Assembly: GCA_963971535.1 (NCBI GenBank)
Contig: OZ020589.1
Span: 83,724,860 to 83,788,859, forward strand
Source: Notolepis coatsorum
Taxonomy: Eukaryota; Chordata; Actinopteri; Aulopiformes; Paralepididae
Length of the DNA stretch: 64,000 nucleotides
Reading direction: 5' to 3'
The notes below the pieces were generated by a model. The model was not told the origin of the DNA and did no database searches. It worked only from the letters and a program-made list of their open reading frames with translations. Shown here one piece after another: positions 35,001-44,935 of the stretch (the first letter of the stretch is position 1; the number at the start of each line of letters is the position of its first letter). A program made the translations under genes and the position numbers.

Positions 35001-38000
35001 CCCAAAAGAAGCGACGGAGCGGTATCTATTGAACACAGAGCGGCGCCTAGCCAGAGACCCCGCTCAAGAGACTGTGTACCGCGCTGAGATTAACAAGCTA
35101 ATCACAGCGGGACACATAAAGAAAATTGACATTAAAGAGGCCGATCAGACGACCGAATCATGGTACGTGCCGCACCACAAAGTCCACCACAACGGCAAGG
35201 ATCGTATTGTGTTCAACTGCAGCTACCAGATCGGATCACAAAATCTGAATAAAGAGCTCTTGCCCGGCCCAACACTCGGCCCCTCTCTACTAGGCGTGTT
35301 ACTACGTTTCCGCCAGGACAAGGTGGCCATCAGCGGCGACATCAAAGGGATGTTCCTGCAGGTGAGACTAGTGGAGGAGGACAAGCCCCTGCTGCGGTTC
35401 CTATGGAGAGAGAGGATCGGGGATGAGCAACCAGCCATCTATCAATGGGAAGTCCTCCCTTTCGGAACCACATGCAGCCCATGCTGTGCTACGTTTGCAC
35501 TGCAAAAACACGTCGCAGAGGACCCAGCAGCTGATGAAGAGGTCCGACAATGTGTAGGAAATAGTTTCTACGTGGACAACTGTCTGCAAAGCGTCTCGAC
35601 GCCAGAAGAAGCCGAGGCCCTTCTACTCAAGCTCCGCGCCTCCCTGATCAAAGGCGGCTTTGATCTCAGGCAGTGGGCCAGCAGCGACCCGCAAGTATTG
35701 CGCAGCCTCTCCCCCGAGGACAAGGCAGCAAGCAGCGAGACCTGGATGGCGACCATCCCAGGAGAAGCCCAAGAAATGACATTAGGACTAGTCTGGCGCT
35801 TCAAAACAGACTCGCTCCATTATAAACACACACCCCTGACCAAGGAGCAGGGAAGGTCGACTGCACTACCGACCACCAGACGGAGTGTATACAGAACACT
35901 CGCCAGACAATATGACCCGTTGGGATGTATTCTACCTTACACCACCAGGGCAAAGATGATTGTAAGAGCGTTATGGGACAAGGACCAGGGCTGGGACGAC
36001 CCCATACCCGAACACCTTGCATCCACATGGAGAGAGTGGGAGACGGAACTCAGCTCACTCCCAGGTGTCAACATACGCCGCAGCTACTTCCCACCCACAG
36101 TGAGGCCGGAGACGTGCCAGATGGACCTGCACGTCTTCAGCGACGCCTCCGAAGTAGCCTACGGTTCGGTGGCCTACTTGCGTGCCCGAGAGGAGGGAGG
36201 AGAAATACATACTGCTTTCATCCTGGCCCGCTCAAGAATAGCCCCACGAAAGCAACAATCTATCCCGCGTCTAGAGCTCTGCGCAGCCCTAGCAGGAGCG
36301 CAACTCGCCACGTTAATCCAACGTGAACTCACCATTCCGGTGCAAAGAACAATCTTGTGGTCAGACTCCACGACAGTACTCACATGGATCCGGTCTGATT
36401 CGTGCAGATACAAGGTCTTCGTGGGAGTCAGAGTCACAGAGATTCAAGATTTAACAGAAGTAGCAAGCTGGAGGTATGTGGACACAAAACACAACCCAGC
36501 TGACGTCATCACCCGGGGAATGTCCCTGGATGACCTCACCCGTCACAACCTATACAGTGACGGGCCAGAGTTCCTCAAGCTCCCGGAAGAAGAGTGGCCT
36601 ACACCCACCCCACGGGAAGCGAGTAAAGAGGAGGCAGAAAACAAGAAATCTATGTTCTGTGGATTGAACACACTCGTCTCCACAGACCCCGACATAGACG
36701 ATTGCCTCACCCTAGAGAGTGCGCAGCTAAAGACATTCCTGTGGCACCACCCAGAGGTTCAGCTCACTACTGACATTACTGCAGCTGACTACGAAGAAGC
36801 AGAACTTCTTCTACTACAACGAGCCCAGAGAGACTCGTTCCCCGATGAGCTAGACTGTCTACAGGGAGCAAAGCCCGTCCCATCAGACAGCAGACTGCTC
36901 CACCTAGCCCCCGAGAGCGACGCCCATGGTCTCATCAGAGTGGGTGGTCGTCTGCGGAGAGCTCCAGACTTACCGGATGACGTCAAGTACCCGATAGTCT
37001 TAAACAGCCGACACAAGGTCACAGAGCTGATCATAAAGAAATACGACGAGGATGTGCATCACGCCGGGGCAGAGAGAGTCTTCGCGGAGATCAGACATCG
37101 TTATTGGATACTGCAAGGGAGAGAAGCAGTGCGGCGCTTCCAGCGAACCTGTCTAGACTGTCGTAAGTGGCGAGCGCAGCCCAGTATACCCCGGATGGCT
37201 GACCTACCTCCCTGTCGCCTCCGACTCCGCGACAAGCCTTTTCACTCCACCGGTATGGACTGTTTCGGCCCGCTGTATATAAAGAAAGGAAGAGGAACCG
37301 AGAAGCGGTGGGGTATTGTATTCAAATGCATGACCACCCGAGCGATGCATATAGAACTCCTTCCAACCATGAGCACAGACTCATTCCTTATGGCCTTCCG
37401 AAGATTCACATCGCGGAAAGGTAAACCGTCTATATTATTGTCTGATCACGGGACAAACTTCAAAGGCGGAGAAAGAGAGCTGAGAGAGAGCTTCCAAGCT
37501 ATGGGCCCAGAACTTAAGACCCACCTCGCTCCATCCCAGATTGACTTCCAGTTTAATCCCCCGAATGCACCTCACTTCGGTGGAACTTGGGAACGAGAAG
37601 TACGTTCAATAAAGACAGCCCTGTACGCCGTGCTTGGGGCCCAGACCGTGGCGGAAGAAGTCCTAATGACAGTCCTCACGGAGATCGAGGGAGTATTGAA
37701 CTCAAAGCCCCTCGGTTACGTCTCAAGTGATGTAGCAGATGTCGACCCAGTCACCCCCAACACACTCTTGATGGGGCGGCTGGACCCCGCGCTACCACAG
37801 ACAATATACAGGCCTGAAGAAGCGAACGGCCGAAGAATGTGGAGGTACAGTCAAGTATTGGCTGACAAGTTTTGGAACAGCTTCCTACTCCACTATCTAC
37901 CGTCTCTACAGACCCGCCAGAAATGGGTGAAAGAGAGAGACAATTTGACAGAAGGAACAGTCGTCATGATTATCGACCAGTCACTACCCCGAGCTATGTG

Positions 38001-38166
38001 GCCGGCTGGCCGCGTAAGCAAAGTGATCACCGGTGCCGACGGAAAGGTCCGAGCAGCCGAAGTGCTCGTCCAAGGGCGGATCTACACCCGACCCGTGGCG
38101 AGGCTAATAGAACTGCCAAGGCTCCCCGATACCATCGATGACGACCATGACCCCATGACTTTGTGA
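32053..38166 (+). CDS. BEL/Pao Gag-Pol polyprotein, intact, 2037 residues
   Basis: ATG at 32053 is the first in a leader of about 185 nt, and the frame is open to TGA at 38164. An acidic, Pro-rich start is followed by a coiled coil rich in Glu/Arg/Ala (about 118-232, with an internal duplicated AEAQRAAAGAQR unit). A Gag DUF1759-like domain covers about 406-591. Three zinc knuckles start at C639, C672 and C690. The aspartic protease active site is LDDGS (D755 or D756). RT (about 1030-1230) has catalytic D1096 in SGDIKGMF and FYVDN at 1173-1177, where the usual second Asp is Asn1176. RNase H has D1364 (FSDAS) and HNPADVITRG. Integrase has an H2C2 finger (about 1667-1706) and D1736, D1798 and E1847. 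A DUF5641-like end covers about 1925-2025. It would assemble virus-like particles and copy the element. It overlaps no other gene. Confidence 0.95.
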   Translation: MSDPIAQATPPIEALVGSNVTDQAHGRDQEGPDTTLPPAKTEEVVPGELQDKDSSPGMELYPLQEEESTPEMDLQDSPQENRSPTSTARSGSPQSASSPSEADKMLAQAFLASLAASTERDRLQAQTLSEREHSSMERECLQAQQRSDEDRIRLEIRRLQAEENMVRDRAEAERAAAEAQRAAAGAQREAERAAAEAQRAAAGAQRQAEHDLALTKREAERDRLQAQIMEQLIARATPPPSARGSRASSRHGSRAPSPTRSSDPEPDHQREPIPPSELLPRPVHARTSYKEETVYTAERLNRRLQDLEDLPEQEEEGEEESQARQQHRTPQDQEVQYSPGSTPAALRYRPPTQFTGELDARPAPRNSTWIRGPWYPAGTSPPRGVRGDSPRRPLFQRSPMCQPSMASYIGTPTFPDFTHENRAQYTELRMCLETMMSDVADEPYKYAILLKHLMVPRAHNIALAYATSTTPYTAALAALDQRYGRIWDYVIQEIRHIDRLPPATDNRSLDDLSIKVQSLVGMLGAQREKGMHELYANSNVERILEKLPPARQERFRRQRDHRDPNGPEPSLLDLADFLAREVNSLRLDTFMRSTPSSREGPRRANDGRRLVTVMHQSESVPSSKNHSTPSMKEKWKMVCPYCEKEHWLSQCDTFKKMTADEVGQWIKSNRRCYRCARSHMAADCRLKKRCSRCDGAHLDVLHDSNRRKPAPSSSTKASVMYIDPASSGGARVLLKVVRVTLSYQDKVMDTYAVLDDGSEKTLLLASAAAQLGLRGSENQMTIRTIRRDLKTIKGENVSFTIAASGQPERRYRITNAFTSQEIGLSQYTYPIAKLMDKYVHLRQLPIPLIDGATPTLLIGSDHADLIVPIDRVHTGPRGCPAAVETRLGWTLQGPLAKSLNRTAATSCLHSRVTEEDATLLQHVERLWTLETMPFKNEKKDIRSKEDIYAIALLEQGTKRVKVNGVMRYATPLLRREGMPTFHAPKEATERYLLNTERRLARDPAQETVYRAEINKLITAGHIKKIDIKEADQTTESWYVPHHKVHHNGKDRIVFNCSYQIGSQNLNKELLPGPTLGPSLLGVLLRFRQDKVAISGDIKGMFLQVRLVEEDKPLLRFLWRERIGDEQPAIYQWEVLPFGTTCSPCCATFALQKHVAEDPAADEEVRQCVGNSFYVDNCLQSVSTPEEAEALLLKLRASLIKGGFDLRQWASSDPQVLRSLSPEDKAASSETWMATIPGEAQEMTLGLVWRFKTDSLHYKHTPLTKEQGRSTALPTTRRSVYRTLARQYDPLGCILPYTTRAKMIVRALWDKDQGWDDPIPEHLASTWREWETELSSLPGVNIRRSYFPPTVRPETCQMDLHVFSDASEVAYGSVAYLRAREEGGEIHTAFILARSRIAPRKQQSIPRLELCAALAGAQLATLIQRELTIPVQRTILWSDSTTVLTWIRSDSCRYKVFVGVRVTEIQDLTEVASWRYVDTKHNPADVITRGMSLDDLTRHNLYSDGPEFLKLPEEEWPTPTPREASKEEAENKKSMFCGLNTLVSTDPDIDDCLTLESAQLKTFLWHHPEVQLTTDITAADYEEAELLLLQRAQRDSFPDELDCLQGAKPVPSDSRLLHLAPESDAHGLIRVGGRLRRAPDLPDDVKYPIVLNSRHKVTELIIKKYDEDVHHAGAERVFAEIRHRYWILQGREAVRRFQRTCLDCRKWRAQPSIPRMADLPPCRLRLRDKPFHSTGMDCFGPLYIKKGRGTEKRWGIVFKCMTTRAMHIELLPTMSTDSFLMAFRRFTSRKGKPSILLSDHGTNFKGGERELRESFQAMGPELKTHLAPSQIDFQFNPPNAPHFGGTWEREVRSIKTALYAVLGAQTVAEEVLMTVLTEIEGVLNSKPLGYVSSDVADVDPVTPNTLLMGRLDPALPQTIYRPEEANGRRMWRYSQVLADKFWNSFLLHYLPSLQTRQKWVKERDNLTEGTVVMIIDQSLPRAMWPAGRVSKVITGADGKVRAAEVLVQGRIYTRPVARLIELPRLPDTIDDDHDPMTL

Positions 38167-38248
38167 ACTGACCGACCCCTCACAACAGACATTGAGTAGT
38201 GGACAGTGCGGTTAATCTGTCTCTGCTTAGCTAATTAGGTGGGACTAA

Positions 38249-38260
38249 TTAGGGGGCGGC
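38249..38260 (+). promoter_or_regulatory. Polypurine-tract-like site before the 3' LTR
   Basis: TTAGGGGGCGGC directly precedes TGTTACA. It is G-rich but interrupted by C, as is common for the second-strand primer of such elements. Confidence 0.55.
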
Positions 38261-39606
38261 TGTTACAAAGGATCAGATTAAACCGAATATATATATTTAT
38301 TTATTGATATATATTGCATAGTATTTGTATATCGTTTGATATCCCTTGTATATTCCTTGTACATATACACGGAATATCCCTTTAGCCCAGACCATAATAG
38401 TTCATTCTCCTATTGGACAGCGGTCCACCGGCGCCAGGGACCGGCCTCCGGAGTCAGGTTCAAATTCACCGTCAAGACGTGTCTGGACATGCCCGGCCTT
38501 GCCCAGGGATACGCGACAGAAATGAGATTGGTACTAGTTTGTTCACCGTGCGTATAAATACGGCGCAGGTGAATGTAGAAGCCCCTTCTTAGCCTTAGTA
38601 TGTTACCCAATAAGTTGAAGCCTCACCCACGATACAACGTGCGGTGAAGTATGGCCTGTTTGGCCCCAGAATAGAGCATTGAGACCGCGTGCGAATTAAT
38701 AACTGAATTGTCAGAGTTTGGCGCTATACCGTCGAGTGCGACATATTTCTATTAAGTCATTAATAGTCTATTTGAGTATAGTGTATCGTGCGGTTAAAGT
38801 TCTACAGTGACCAGCATCTCCAACGCTTCCTCGTATTAGCTAGAGTTCTTATCCAGGCTGGGCTGACCACATGGCGCTTTCACCCGAGGAGACCTAGACG
38901 AGAACCGTATGGACATGTACACTGGATTAATCTACCCGATGACTACATAGCCCTTTGCGGCTGGAATATATTTGCTTGGGTCCTGTGATTTATGGAGCGG
39001 ATAATCGCCGACGCCTGCACGTGTTGGATTTACCCCGCGAGGAGTCAAGTCGAGTCGGCGCCTCAGAGAGCCTGAGGCCGACTAGCTTTCTTCACTGTGG
39101 AGCTACAGTCTACGGAGAACAGCTGTATTCGTCTGTGGATCAAGAGGCTACTGCACCGGCTCCTGTACCTGGAGTCTCCTTAGTCATCGTTGACCAGACG
39201 TTCTACTACCGACAGATCTTCTACCCCTGCTGGCTTACAACCAGGGGGAACCCCTTCCAGTATCTCCCGCTATATTACTAGTGTACCATAGATATAATTC
39301 CCTAAGATTCAGGTTGTATAATTACCTCCTGCGTAACCAGAGAATGGACATTCAGTGTTGATTTGCCTACGCATATTCCTTTGCCTTACAAGTGCATTCA
39401 AAGAATAATGTAAAGTATCCTATGTACCTTTTGCTCCATTAAATACTTGATTATACCTTTGTTCGGAACCGATTTCATTGTGGGAAGTGTTCATCATATT
39501 CATATATCGTGTACTGTATGGCCAGTAATTAAAGTACATAAAGCGGTAGTGGTTTAATGATACCATACTTATCAATACAGTCAGGGAATTGTACCCCTCA
39601 GTTACA
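38261..39606 (+). repeat. 3' LTR of the BEL/Pao element
   Basis: Same ends as the 5' LTR. Differences seen by eye include aaagtc/aaattc, one extra C in gaccgcgtgcg, tgcaac/tgcgac, cgacg/cgatg, ctttgg/cttggg, cgcaga/cgccga, tatagt/tataat, cctctt/cctttt and gtttgg/gttcgg. Confidence 0.95.
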
Positions 39607-39612
39607 CCCCCC

Positions 39613-41291
39613 AATGGTTCCCTTGCCCAGACTCTGGCGCCACCTAGTGTACTTTCAACCACATCTCACTCCCCTCCTCCCACCTTCCATACACATCACA
39701 CATACTTCACCCATTTCATCAATGCGCATGCGCGAACGTCTCATACAAACAGACCCGTTTCAACACCAGCCAACACTGCATCCCATACATTTCATTCAAT
39801 ATCTATAGACAATATCAGTTACACTGAACCATCGTCCCATCCACACCATGCAGTATTTACCAATATCATAACGAGCCCCGACGAGTTAATCACATCATTA
39901 CATTTATTCAGTCACACACCGCCTAGCGCGCCACGACACGCACGCGCCCTGTCGCACACGAGTCCCTGTCGAGAACGCGCTTCCACTTGTAGCACGAGCC
40001 ACGGCAAGCATGCACGCGCCCCCGCTTCATGGTTCGGTGGCACAACGGACGTGGCGCACACACCGGTATAACGCTAAAAACAGTTTTCAATCATAACATA
40101 AGCGCCAGTGTACAGATTTAATCCATATTTTAATAACCAACGTACAACACAACCATAAGTCCTTTTATCATCCAAACATACATATCACTGCCACCCCTAA
40201 CCATAAATGAAAACACAAACATCCATTCAGATTTACCTATTATTGTCCCTCGAATGTCCGCGCGGCGGTTTTCACATCCCGTTTCACTTTATTCAACCAC
40301 TACCACGCGACTAATAAAAACGAGACCAAGAGCAATCGCACACATTTACTATACCGAATGTCTAAGTTTTCCAACCGAATCGCTACTAAGTACTAAATCA
40401 GTCTTTCAACCGAAATGTCATCAAGCACCAATGTTCGCCCTTTATTACAGCGCACGAGTCAATTAATATGCCTGGTGTGTATACGTATTAAACAGGACCT
40501 CCTTCCTCGCCATCTTGATCCATTTGAATATGTCCTAAAGCGATCATAATTCTCCATTTAATTCGGCCGATAGTCCCTGCAGATACCACGTCCCGTCGTA
40601 TTGACGTTCACCACGCTTATCCCAGAAAACCATGTTACAACCTCGTCCACACCAGCTAGCCCCCGCTCATATTAATCGTGTCGTTTCCTTCCTGTAATCG
40701 CACAACAGGTCCCCTGATTTATACCGATCACCCCTTCATTTTACCACATCTGATTACATAATCCAAACAGCGTTTGAGCCACTGCATCCACGTCCCGGTG
40801 AAACACACCTTGCCCGGGCGCCGCTTTGAGTACCCGCCACCCCGGCGAGACCTGTCCCACCTCCCCGGCGCAAATACATGGCTCCCCCACTGTTCAGACA
40901 TGCAAAAATTATCAACATTATTGCGCCCATCTTCTGAGAAATTTATTAGGTCTTCATAACCCAGAATACGCATCTGTCGAACATGCCAATACCAGATATA
41001 CCGCGCCCATGATCAGTTAAGCATTTCATCTGCTGCAGTCCGACGCCTCGACCTACACCATAAACCAGTTAGTTGTGCCCCCCAACATGTCTTCATATTC
41101 ACTATAATATGAGGTAATACTTTATCAACCCCCCCTTTGGTTCGAACTGAACGACCATAATCCCCGTCATCACTCACCTATTTATCAGGATCGAAACTGG
41201 TGCAGCTCCGGTCGACGATGTTGTTTCGTTGAGGGTGATGAATGTAGAAGGGAAAAAAAATTAAAATTCTCGCTCCACGGCCGCTTCTCGT
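39613..41291 (-). other. Leader-like non-coding region of the minus-strand endogenous retrovirus
   Basis: No long frame. Downstream (minus sense) of the LTR and primer site, ATAAATAG/GTGAGTGATG forms a strong splice donor (GT at 41177-41176), as in the leaders of many retroviruses. The remainder, about 1.5 kb, carries no domain that I recognise. It ends at the BEL/Pao insertion. Confidence 0.4.
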
Positions 41292-41309
41292 TCTGGGGTC
41301 GCGACACCA
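41292..41309 (-). promoter_or_regulatory. Probable retroviral primer-binding site
   Basis: Minus strand TGGTGTCGCGACCCCAG lies 2 nt after the LTR's terminal CA, the standard spacing. I cannot name the tRNA with confidence. Confidence 0.55.
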
Positions 41310-41311
41310 AA

Positions 41312-42440
41312 TGTAGTACTTTTCTAGCTTATTGTTTCTGATTTTATCAGAAACTAAACCTCTATCTGCTCTGCGTTGTGTTAAACCTTAAAAAGCCCTG
41401 AAGTACTATATTTACAAAAGCAGTAAACCAGGTAATGGTTTTGCTGCTGCGGCATGGCCCCCGGTGGTTACGACGGCTTGAGAAAGTGAGGTCCGAGCAG
41501 TTTGATACTTTGAAGAATCCGTTGTTTAATGAAAAAGGAGTTCAATCAATACAAATCAACGATTTGAAAGAACAATTGCAATAAAACCTGATGGATGACC
41601 TCACTATGCCGAGGTTCATCAGACTTTAGGCTAAATATTCAATATCTATGGGCTCGACGTCTTATTCTCGTTCTTCCGTTGTTAGCTCTCGTCTGCTCCG
41701 GGGTCGTCTCGCCGCTGTCTCCTTTGTCCAGTGGAGGAAGAGTGTAGATTCGCTGTTGTTTCCTGTCTGGCGTTCGTGGGGGTTCTGACGCTCTCTCTCC
41801 AGAGCACGTCATCTTAAAGTCTAGGTCTCCGCCCCCAACATTACGTCATGAGGGCGGGTCTTTCTGAGCGTTACCGAGCTCCCTTATTGGAAGACCAGTA
41901 GCCCTGTCTGTCAATAGGCTAGCCACCCTTGAATAGCGACAGAACGGAATTCCTTATTAGGAGTTTTCTAGCAGTTTCTAAAAGAAGGGGTGTGCAGAAT
42001 TGGTTTCAAAAGGGGTACCTTCTAATCTGAGCTAGTTCCGACTTTCTTTTGTTCTCAGGGGTCAAATGCAAAACACCTACGTGTTTCCCCCCTCCCCTTC
42101 ACAAAAGGCTTCTTCTGATCTTATTATACTTTGAGACCAACTGTCTGGCTCTAATCAACATTATCTCTAAATCTTGCTTCCAAGAAGGCTATTTGATCCT
42201 GAGGCTTGTAAACAGCCGCCTATGGTAGGAATGTCAGTAGGTGCTAATTTACTCAGCTGCTTATTCGCCTCCTCTCCAGGAGATCAAATAAGGACAGTTT
42301 AGAGCAATGGAGGGGGGGGGGGGGGTAGCTTTGAGTTAGTTATGTATATAATGTTGCAATTTACCTCCGTCCAATTCGCCATTCTGAGTTCCGTGGTGTA
42401 CAGTACAATTTTACACAGTTTTGTTGAGAAAACTACCACA
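41312..42440 (-). repeat. Endogenous retrovirus LTR (5' LTR in minus orientation)
   Basis: In minus sense it starts TGTGGTAG and ends GTACTACA, giving the imperfect TGTRGTA...TACTACA inverted ends of an LTR. It is about 1129 bp long. It is followed by a primer site and a splice donor, which together support a proviral 5' LTR. A C run (minus) lies at 42326-42312 and an ATTAAA signal in the downstream half. Confidence 0.65.
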
Positions 42441-43690
42441 CCAGACAACCAGAACTGTAGTTCAACTCAACTGATTTATTTGAGCCAGGGCCAAGAGTGA
42501 ATAAAAGGTTGCCTTTCACATACAAGGATTTATCAGAAAACATTAACATGTCTGCTGTGTACAGGAATCAACAAGGTTTGCATCTCAAACCCCAACATAG
42601 GTACACACAACAGTCATTCGTTAACATAATTTGAACATACATTGACAATACTGTAAGCCCTTTTTGCATATAAGTAAGCCTGGTTTCTAAGCTAAGTTAC
42701 ATTCTATTCTAACCAAACATAGTGGTTCCATCCGGCTTACTTACATCAAAAACAGCTCAGTCTCTCTGGTCGGGAGGGGTGGAGCCACAGACCTGGGTTG
42801 GGTGGTCTGGGCTCCTGAACTACCAATATGTTCGCTCTTATATACTATAATTTCTGGCCAATAATAGCACATTTTACTAATACAGTTGGTCCAATCAGGC
42901 GTCTTCTGTGGTCGGTCTCCTGTGGGGCTGGCTGGCCGCACCTCTGGGTTTCTCTGGGGGGACGTGCTGGGACAGAGAGAGAGAGGGGGCTTATCTGTGG
43001 CCCCCGTCATTGTCTTCCTGTTGGGGACTGGCCCCAACAGGTTCTTGTCGTCGGGTGGGGGTTGGGTTGGTCTTCCCTCAGCGAACAGAAGGGGGGGTCT
43101 TGATGGCCCCCCTCCTTGGTGTGGTCTTTTGCTGAGTACAGCGGGGTTTTGCTAGTGGCCCCCGTCGGTGTCTTCCTGGTGGGGACAGAAGGGGGGTCTT
43201 GATGGCCCCCCCCTCCTTGGTGTGGCCAAATCTCCTCTAAATGAATCTATATGGCTATAGATGTCTAATATCATCCAAGTACAGTCAGTGCTTTCTCAGA
43301 TATAAAACATCCTATGAAACCACACAACCTTTATTCACCAGACTGACACTCTATCTATCTGTGATAGATATACCAGGCTTCCATAACAAGAGTGTAATAC
43401 TACTTGTTCCTCTGCTATTTAAAGTGAGCCTGTTTACTGTGGGGTGTGACTTCCCCTGTGGCCTTTTATGACCGGCAACTGTCGTTCTCTCCACTCCAGT
43501 CTTCCCCCTGATCGGGGGTTTGTTTGGACTGCACTTTTGGCTAAGCCCTGTATTCATTTATTTTATTCACACATATTAGTTATGGAATTCAAGGTCAATA
43601 TTTACCACAGCCACTACATGATCAAGCATGTCTACATGACCACATGTACTCAGAGCTGCCATCTATTAGTCTGGATATGTAAATGATGGA
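42441..43690. other. Unassigned sequence with a duplicated GGGGGTCTTGATGGCCCCC block
   Basis: The block ggggggtcttgatggccccc plus ctccttggtgtgg occurs at about 43090-43122 and again at 43191-43226, with a related ccccgtc(g/a)(g/t)tgtcttcctg at 43001 and 43157. The long frames here are accidental products of this G/C-skewed repeat. No gene is recognised. Confidence 0.5.
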
Positions 43691-43950
43691 CTTTAGGAGA
43701 GGCCAGAGGAGCTCCCCCCACTCCCATCACCATACAAGGAGAGGAGGTGGAGATGGTTGAGTTCCTGGGAGTACACTTGAACAGCAGACTGGACAGTCGG
43801 TGTCCTCTTCTTCGCTGTTGTATGCTGAGGGGGTAACATCAACTCAAGAAACTGAACAATCTGGTGAGGAAGACTAGCTCTGTAGTGGGAGTCAAACTAG
43901 AGGAAAGCCCCTCCCACCCCCTCTATGATGAGCCAGGATGAGGAGCACGT
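43691..43950 (+). pseudogene. LINE ORF2 C-terminal fragment, left part (split by a hAT element)
   Basis: Homologous to the fragments at 46951-47450 and 56930-57402 (gagttcctgggagtacactt, gtgtcctcttcttcgctg, aactgaacaatctggtgagg, cccctcccaccccctctatg). Several frame breaks and an internal deletion are present. The sequence resumes at 45554 with the same gene order (cagccacagacttatctcc). Confidence 0.7.
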
Positions 43951-44395
43951 CAGTGGCGGCCGGTGGGTTTCGCCACTAGGGGGCGCTATACCAAACATAT
44001 ACCAAACATGTACAGTACAGTACCACGCAACACTCATTGCCAGACGTGAGCGATTCGACTCACGCTCACGGCAATGAATCGGCTCTTATGAACGAGTCGC
44101 TCAGCTGTTACTACAACAACACACAACCAGTCAAATAAAGTATAGTCTAGACTCTAATTCACAACTTGAAACACAATATATAAATAGAAAAGTTAGAAAC
44201 AAAACTCGCCCGTCTACAAACACAGGCAGATCTCTCCCTCTCTCCTTCTCTCTCTCACACACAGCGCGACGTGGAATCGATTCGTTACACAATCAGACCT
44301 ATTATATACCAAGAATAACTTCAGTATGAGTACAGGGCTGTACACATATTTTGCATATTGTTAAACGAGCCAAGGCTAGCTATTAAACTATCGAT

Positions 44396-44550
44396 ATGAA
44401 TCGAAAATCTGGGACCCTGATGTAAACAAGACAAACGTCTTTCTCTGGTCTGCATCCCCTTAACAATTGTGTGTATTGAGCCGTACTGTATTGTACCCAT
44501 TCTGCAATCTGTTAATAAAGTTCTCATTCATTCATTCATTCATTCAAACA
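44396..44550 (+). repeat. LINE-like 3' end with (ATTC)n tail
   Basis: The core gggaccctgatgtaaacaag...cccttaacaattgtgtgtat...cattctgcaatctgttaata is shared with 52765-52915 and, on the minus strand, 58105-58280. Each ends in a 4-bp simple tail. Only the 3' end is present at each site, as expected for 5'-truncated retroposition. Confidence 0.75.
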
Positions 44551-44678
44551 TAGACGATATTGAACAAGCCATAATCCACGTATTTTCAATCCGAGAGAGC
44601 TGCAGTAGTTAAATCAATGAGCCATCGAGATAGTCAGTGTGGTAAGTAACGTTATTATTGCATCCAAGATTGATACAG

Positions 44679-44721
<43 letters not shown>

Positions 44722-44814
44722 CACTGTTTAGTTGAACGTCCAGGGCCAAGTTAGCAGTTAGCCAAGTGTTAGCTCAGCTGAGCTCGTTGCCACAACACTC
44801 AACAAGTACACCTT

Positions 44815-44935
44815 TGTCCATTTCCGCTCGAACAGACTGCAAAACTACCTGGCGTTCTATCGCCATGCTCTAAGACAAACTCTAACCTTAACCAACTTTG
44901 AAAGAGTGCCTAAGCTTAAGAACTTGCAGTCACGG
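44815..44935. mobile_element. Partial copy of the 6323-6689 MITE
   Basis: Shares tggcgttctatcgccatgct, ctaagacaaactctaacctt and aaccaactttgaaagag with the copies at 6323 and 9770. The ends are missing. Confidence 0.7.

Larger units (their letters stand above)
30504..39606 (+). mobile_element. Complete BEL/Pao LTR retrotransposon
   Basis: Two direct LTRs (30504-31848 and 38261-39606) flank a primer-binding site, one long Gag-Pol frame and a G-rich polypurine-like tract. Both outer flanks are a run of six C (30498-30503 and 39607-39612), consistent with a 5-bp CCCCC duplication. By eye the LTRs differ at eight substitutions and one single-base indel in about 1345 bp (roughly 0.6-0.7%), so insertion was recent. 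The domain order protease-RT-RNase H-integrase with multiple zinc knuckles and the C-terminal domain is that of the Pao/BEL group. There is no env-like frame after the integrase. Confidence 0.95.

Noticed and set aside
36000..36300. Overlapping frames on the minus and other plus frames inside the BEL/Pao coding region
   Set aside because: Shadows of the intact 2037-codon frame.
42741..43155. Gene with Gly/Trp-rich frames
   Set aside because: All three plus frames and one minus frame are open over a G-rich duplicated block, with no domain in any.
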